DNA of 64,000 bases from an uncultured Clostridia bacterium (GTDB taxonomy: Bacteria; Bacillota; Clostridia; Oscillospirales; CAG-382), in NCBI GenBank assembly GCA_947630765.1, contig CANRIX010000001.1:174743-238742 (forward strand). Reading direction: 5' to 3'. Of this stretch, positions 60,064 to 64,000 are shown piece after piece. Below the pieces are notes generated by a model that was not told the origin of the DNA, made no database searches, and saw only the letters and a list, made by a program, of their open reading frames with translations. Each line of letters starts with the position of its first letter. Positions within the stretch are counted from its first letter, which is position 1. The translations under genes were made by a program, and so were the position numbers.

Positions 60064-60246
60064 TCACTCCTTCTCGTTTTGCTTTTCGTGTTCCTCGCAG
60101 GGGAACGGGCAGCTCTCGCAGTCCTCTCCGGGCTTGCAGCCTTTCCCGTCCCATTTGACGAGGTTGATGATCCAGATGACCATGCACGCGAGGCCGATCA
60201 CTGGCGGGATCAGATTGAGCAGGGCCCCGATCTGCTCCGCGGTCAT
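60064..60246 (-). CDS. Small phage membrane protein with Cys-rich tail
   Basis: 60 residues: one membrane helix (about 8-30, LLNLIPPVIGLACMVIWIIN) and a cytoplasmic tail with four Cys (GCKPGEDCESCPFPC). Not recognised as a named family. Its ATG overlaps the endolysin stop in ATGA, so it is translated with the lysis genes and may be a second holin or antiholin. Confidence 0.7.
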   Translation of the reverse strand: MTAEQIGALLNLIPPVIGLACMVIWIINLVKWDGKGCKPGEDCESCPFPCEEHEKQNEKE

Positions 60247-62150
60247 GACTTCGTGAAGGCGTCGCGGTCTACCCAGCCGTAGACGGTGGAGGAGGAGCCG
60301 CTGATCGCCTTCAGGTGATACGGGTGCTTGCTTTTGTTGGGGAGGTAGATCTGCGTGATCTTAGCCTTGCCCGGCTTGCAGGAGGGCCCGGTCGCCGCGT
60401 TGGCGTTCGCGTAGTGGACGGAGCCGGTGAAGTTGACGATGTCCCCGACGGCCGGCGTCCAGTTGTCAGCAGCAGGAGCAGCCGCTCCGATGTCCGCGGC
60501 GTCTACCCAGCCGTAGACGTTGGACGAGCTGTCGACGTGGATGATGTGGTAGGGGTGCTTCCCGCCCTTGACGATCTTCGTGATCTTCGCCTTGCCGGGC
60601 TTCGCCGCGGGGCCGGTGGTCGCGTCCTCGCTGACGTAGTGGACGGAGCCGGTGAAGTTGACGATGTCGCCGACCTTCAGCTCCTTCGAGGTGTTGCCGC
60701 CGGTGGATCCGCCGGAGCTGCTGCCGGTGGAGATCGCGGAGAGCGTTTTCTCGTCTACCCAGCCGTAGACGCCGCCGACGAAGTTGCCTGCCTCATTGAC
60801 CGCGCGGGCGTGGTACGGGTGTTTCCCGCTCGGATAGACGTCGGTGATCTTCGCCCTGCTGGCCTTCACGGCCGGGCCGCTGCTCGCGTTCGCGCTGGTG
60901 TAGTGGTAGCCGCCGGAGAAGTTGACGATCTGACCGACGGAGAACTTCAGCGAGGAGGATCCGCTGCCGGTGTTGCCGCCGGTGCTCCCGCCGGTGTTGC
61001 CGGAGGATCCGCCGGTCGACTTGCCGGCCGTTTTCACGTCCTCGTTCTTGCCCGTGTAGGTGACGTAGGGGAGCTTGCCGTGCTTCGTCCAGTTGCGGGT
61101 GTTGTAGCCGCTCCGGGTGTTATTGCAGGCCGTGATCTGGACGTTGTTCGACCATTTCGGCGTACACTCGACCGCGAGGCCGCCGCCGATATAGAGGCCG
61201 ATGTGTCCCTCCATCCAGACAGCCTCGCCGATCTCTATCTTCGAGAAGTCGGTGGAGACGCCGGAGCAGACGCGGATCATGCTGTCAGCGCCGATGTCCG
61301 GCACGCCGTTTATGGCATAGCCGGCGCCGCCGTACTGCTTCGAGGCGTCGCCGCACCATCCCCAGAGCAAGCCCTTGATGAAGCAGACGCAGTCGAAGCC
61401 GAAGGTGTCGGCGCTCGCAGCGTTGATCATCTTCGTCCTCGCGGGGTCTTTGTTGTAGGAGTGGTTCGTCGTGTACCTCTTTTTGTTGGCGTCATTCATA
61501 GGCGCGCCGAAGCAGCCCATGACGTAGAGGGTCTTGTAGTTCTTCGCAGCGTTCTCGGCCCTCTGAGCGAGCTCTGCCGCGGTCGTGATTTTCCCGGACA
61601 TTGTGGTTCCTCCTTTGTTGCTGGTGGTAGTCTTTGGCGCGAACTGGTCGAAGAAGGTCTGACCGTAGCCCGCGCGGGTGTTTTGGACGCTGGTGCCCTG
61701 ATTTGCAGGGCGCTCGAAGTTCAGGAGCACGGCGTTCGAGGCTTCGAGGATGCTCCCGGTCTTTTTCAGCGTCGCGAGCACGCCGGCGAAGTCCTCGGCG
61801 AGCTCTTTGAGCAGGAAGCCGAGCTGCATCTCCAGATCGCCGATCGAGGCGCCGCGGCTCCTCGCGTAGTTCAGGAGCGCCTCCTTCCGTGACCAGTACG
61901 TCCACTGTGCGAGACCGTAGCCGGCCGAGTCGCGGACGAAGTTCGCATAGCTGCCGGAGTCGACGGCGGCGGTGTAGGCCGCGTCCGTCATTCCCAGCGA
62001 TTTCTCGTAGGTGTTTTGCAGGTTGTTCGGCACGAGGCCGCTCTCGGCCTGCAAATTTCCCATGAGGCCCGCGGCGCCGTGCGCCGTGAGCCCGTTGTCG
62101 GTGAGAAAATTCCAGATTTTCTCGGCGTTGTTTTTACCTCTGAGACTCAT
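60243..62150 (-). CDS. Phage endolysin: tail-lysozyme-like domain, NlpC/P60 peptidase and three SH3-like repeats
   Basis: 635 residues, ATG at 62150 with AGGAG upstream. Residues ~5-150 match the phage tail lysozyme family (AEKIWNFLTDNGLTAHGAAG, GYGLAQWTYWSRKEAL). Residues ~190-375 are an NlpC/P60-type peptidase with Cys in FGFDCVCFIKG and His in EGHIGLYIGGG. Three SH3-like wall-binding repeats with GKHPYH or SKHPYH motifs follow, separated by Gly/Ser/Thr linkers. Inside the frame, an ATG at 61601 is preceded by AAAGGAGG with a 7-nt gap, predicting a second 452-residue product with only the peptidase and repeats. It overlaps the genes on both sides. Confidence 0.9.
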   Translation of the reverse strand: MSLRGKNNAEKIWNFLTDNGLTAHGAAGLMGNLQAESGLVPNNLQNTYEKSLGMTDAAYTAAVDSGSYANFVRDSAGYGLAQWTYWSRKEALLNYARSRGASIGDLEMQLGFLLKELAEDFAGVLATLKKTGSILEASNAVLLNFERPANQGTSVQNTRAGYGQTFFDQFAPKTTTSNKGGTTMSGKITTAAELAQRAENAAKNYKTLYVMGCFGAPMNDANKKRYTTNHSYNKDPARTKMINAASADTFGFDCVCFIKGLLWGWCGDASKQYGGAGYAINGVPDIGADSMIRVCSGVSTDFSKIEIGEAVWMEGHIGLYIGGGLAVECTPKWSNNVQITACNNTRSGYNTRNWTKHGKLPYVTYTGKNEDVKTAGKSTGGSSGNTGGSTGGNTGSGSSSLKFSVGQIVNFSGGYHYTSANASSGPAVKASRAKITDVYPSGKHPYHARAVNEAGNFVGGVYGWVDEKTLSAISTGSSSGGSTGGNTSKELKVGDIVNFTGSVHYVSEDATTGPAAKPGKAKITKIVKGGKHPYHIIHVDSSSNVYGWVDAADIGAAAPAADNWTPAVGDIVNFTGSVHYANANAATGPSCKPGKAKITQIYLPNKSKHPYHLKAISGSSSTVYGWVDRDAFTKS

Positions 62151-62451
62151 CGTTCTCCTCCTTCTGTCTCTGTCTTTCGAGCGCTTCCCGGCGTCTGGCT
62201 TCGGCTTCGTCCTGCTTCTGCCACTCCCGATCCTGCCGGCGCTCTTTGGTCGTTTTGATCCACGCCATCGCGCCGCACTCGCCTCCGAGCGCGGCAAATA
62301 CGCAGGTGACGAGGGTGTCCGGGATCATCCCGGTCGCCTCGAAAACTGCGATCATTTTCAGCGTGAACGCTAAAAGGGCGACGGCGATGACGATGAGGAT
62401 CAGGTTCATCGTGCCGAAGCCCTTCTTCTGGTTTTCGTGTTTTCCTTTCAC
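62134..62451 (-). CDS. Small phage membrane protein with charged coiled-coil tail
   Basis: 105 residues, GTG start with GGAGG upstream. It has two hydrophobic stretches (about 15-35 and 44-60) and a Lys/Arg/Glu-rich C-terminal coil (RRREALERQRQKEENDESQR). Its 3' end overlaps the endolysin start by 17 bases. It may be a holin or spanin-like accessory; no family was recognised. Confidence 0.65.
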   Translation of the reverse strand: MKGKHENQKKGFGTMNLILIVIAVALLAFTLKMIAVFEATGMIPDTLVTCVFAALGGECGAMAWIKTTKERRQDREWQKQDEAEARRREALERQRQKEENDESQR

Positions 62452-62465
62452 GTCGCCCGCCTCCT

Positions 62466-62867
62466 TTACGAGTCGAAGATCGCGGCGATGCCCTGTTTCT
62501 GAAGGAACTCCTTCTGCGCGTGCTTCACGGTCGCGGCATAGTCCAGCGCGGCGTGCATATCCCCGTTGCAGTGTGCGTCGGGGATCCTCTGCACGGCCCT
62601 CGCTGTGGCCTCCGCGAGCGCGATCGCGGCGCTCGTGCTCTGCACGATGAGCAGCTCCAGATCCTCGTGCGCCTGTTCGCGTTCTTCCAGCGCCTTCCGG
62701 CGGGCGTCCGCCTCGTTCTTTTCCCTTTGCCGGCGTTCCTCCTCCTGCTTCGCGCGTTCGGCGTCTCGCTTCGTGATGCGCCGTTGGAGCAGCCAGAAGC
62801 AGAAGCCGGTGACGGCAGAGGGTACGCCCATAAAGACGACGAGCTGGTAAAGTGAGATTTCGATCAT
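62466..62867 (-). CDS. Small phage membrane protein with coiled-coil region
   Basis: 133 residues starting MIEISLYQLVVFMGVPSAVT. One N-terminal membrane helix (about 5-25) precedes a long charged helix (ITKRDAERAKQEEERRQREK) and a C-terminal DSTAI-like helix pair ending KQGIAAIFDS. Its start overlaps the reverse transcriptase stop (ATGA). I do not recognise the family; it belongs to the lysis operon by position. Confidence 0.65.
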   Translation of the reverse strand: MIEISLYQLVVFMGVPSAVTGFCFWLLQRRITKRDAERAKQEEERRQREKNEADARRKALEEREQAHEDLELLIVQSTSAAIALAEATARAVQRIPDAHCNGDMHAALDYAATVKHAQKEFLQKQGIAAIFDS

Positions 62868-63964
62868 TCTGTTAAATCCTCCGTTTCCGCCCTTTGGAAC
62901 ACGACGTTCCGCTCGATCCATCGCCGGAGCCCGTAGCTGTTGCAGTGCTTCATGAGTCCGTAGTAGCTCTGCATCGTGCTCTCGACCGCTTCGAGGTCGA
63001 TGAGGCCGGCCGCGTACTCCTTTTCGATGTATCGGATCCGGGCTTTCATTTTTCGCAGCGTTTTCCGCTTGATTTTTCTCCAGTCCGTGTGGACTTGGTA
63101 GCCGACGAAGGTGATCCCGTTCTTGACCTTGTTGATCGTTGTCTTTGCGTTTAGGTCGAGGTGGAGCTCGCGGTTCAGGAAGCCCTCGATCTCGTCCCTG
63201 ACTTCGTTCGCCTCCTCCTTCGTCGGGAGCAGGGCGATCATGTCGTCCATGAGGCGCTCGAAGTAGTGGACTTTGAGGGTGTGCTTCACGAACTGGTCGA
63301 GCTCGTTGAGGCAGACGTTCGCGAGGAGCTGAGACGTCAGGTTTCCGATCGGCATCCCGACCTCGAAAAGCCTCTCCGAGGGTGGGATGCTGTCGGCCTC
63401 GACTCCCGGCGGAAGTCCGAACGGCGTGTGGTCGCAGTTGATGATCCGCTCCATGAGCCAGAGAAGGCCCTCCTCGTCCGGGAACTTCTGCCGCAGGATC
63501 CGCATGAGAACGTCGTGATCCACGCGGTAGAAATACTTCGAGACGTCGAGCTTCAGGTAGTACCACTCGCCCGGCTTCCGTTCGACGGCCTGCATCCAAT
63601 ACTGGAGCCTATCGACCGCGCGCGACGTGCCTTTGCCGACGCGGCAGCCGTAGGAGTGAAAAATAAATTGATTGTCAAAAATCGGATTGAGCTGCAAATA
63701 GATCGCCCACTGCACGACGCGATCCTTGAAGCTGAGCGCCATGATGAGGCGTTTCTTCGGCTCGAAGACGTAGAACTCGCGGTATCTCCCGACGGTGTAG
63801 GTGCGCCAGATGAGCTCGTTCTGGATCTCGATCAGGTTCTCCTCCAGATGCGCCGAGAAGTGCGCGACGTCGTCCCGGAACCATTTCTCCTTGCCGGCTT
63901 CGTGGTACGCGCGGAGCAGGTTCTCCCATGAGTAAATCCGCTCGAAAATTGTGGGCTTTTCCAT
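62864..63964 (-). CDS. DGR-type reverse transcriptase
   Basis: 366 residues with GGAGG upstream of the ATG at 63964. It aligns by eye with the Bordetella phage diversity-generating retroelement enzyme: WENLLRAYHEA start, YREFYVFEPKKRLIMALSFKDRVVQ, catalytic Asp140 in LKLDVSKYF, and the DGR-typical IGNLTSQ (206-212; IGxxxSQ rather than QGxxxSP). The catalytic pair Asp240-Asp241 lies in RLMDDM, with Leu where most enzymes have Tyr or Phe. A C-terminal helical region follows. No template or variable repeat was found inside the window; they may lie beyond 64000. Confidence 0.85.
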   Translation of the reverse strand: MEKPTIFERIYSWENLLRAYHEAGKEKWFRDDVAHFSAHLEENLIEIQNELIWRTYTVGRYREFYVFEPKKRLIMALSFKDRVVQWAIYLQLNPIFDNQFIFHSYGCRVGKGTSRAVDRLQYWMQAVERKPGEWYYLKLDVSKYFYRVDHDVLMRILRQKFPDEEGLLWLMERIINCDHTPFGLPPGVEADSIPPSERLFEVGMPIGNLTSQLLANVCLNELDQFVKHTLKVHYFERLMDDMIALLPTKEEANEVRDEIEGFLNRELHLDLNAKTTINKVKNGITFVGYQVHTDWRKIKRKTLRKMKARIRYIEKEYAAGLIDLEAVESTMQSYYGLMKHCNSYGLRRWIERNVVFQRAETEDLTE

Positions 63965-64000
63965 TGTTGCCGCCTCCTCCTGTTGTTAATAAAAATGGCC

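Noticed and set aside
62864-64000. Template or variable repeat of the reverse transcriptase inside the window
   Set aside because: No A-biased repeat pair was noticed between 59510 and 64000; only 36 nt lie upstream of the gene.

Overview
The window looks like chromosome of a high-GC, spore-forming Clostridia (Firmicutes), probably an Oscillospirales-type gut commensal. Evidence: near-consensus sigma-A promoters, AGGAGG-type ribosome sites, a T-box riboswitch, dipicolinate synthase (dpaAB), GatCAB beside AsnRS and GlnRS, and many short operons on both strands. Genus is inference.

Layout. 1-1.1 kb: truncated hisZ behind a YerC/HisR-like regulator. 1.1-4.2 kb: esterase, a Nudix-AlkD fusion and an unrecognised kinase-like protein. 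4.2-9.9 kb: a T-box-controlled operon for tRNA-dependent amidation, in which AspRS and GatC are one polypeptide followed by gatA and gatB. 10-16 kb: CBS protein, ilvE, DUF3810 protein, large DUF4855 lipoprotein. 16-22.5 kb: nadE-gltX-glnS-glycosyltransferase operon. 22.7-33.6 kb: DUF3343/class V aminotransferase pair, transglutaminase protein, dpaAB, GH20 glycosidase, K+-dependent membrane pyrophosphatase, peptide-binding lipoprotein.

33.8-37.6 kb is an accessory island after tRNA-Lys: an AT-rich GNAT gene, an array of short hairpins, a holin-endolysin cassette, and an S24-type self-cleaving repressor divergent from that cassette. 37.6-51 kb: MacB-like ABC transporter, then a carbohydrate-related operon (solute-binding lipoprotein, DUF4855 protein, CBM9-like lipoprotein, sugar isomerase), then asnS with an aspartate aminotransferase. 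51.2-59.5 kb: ABC exporter with a zinc ribbon, murA, RluA-type synthase, tyrosine recombinase, acyl-ACP thioesterase, smpB and ssrA. From ssrA to the right edge lies the lysis end of a prophage with two small membrane proteins, a two-enzyme endolysin and a DGR-type reverse transcriptase.

The strongest unusual signals are: (1) a ~195-bp intergenic element present twice, whose two main stems carry compensatory base changes; (2) the T-box specifier loop reading GAAC, which overlaps Glu and Asn codons, upstream of the AspRS-GatC fusion; (3) the hairpin array with ATGATG/CATCAT spacers; (4) a repressor-lysis module lacking other phage genes; (5) the prophage reverse transcriptase with LMDD in place of YxDD and an endolysin with a strong internal start. 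All calls come from reading the sequence; no database search was run.
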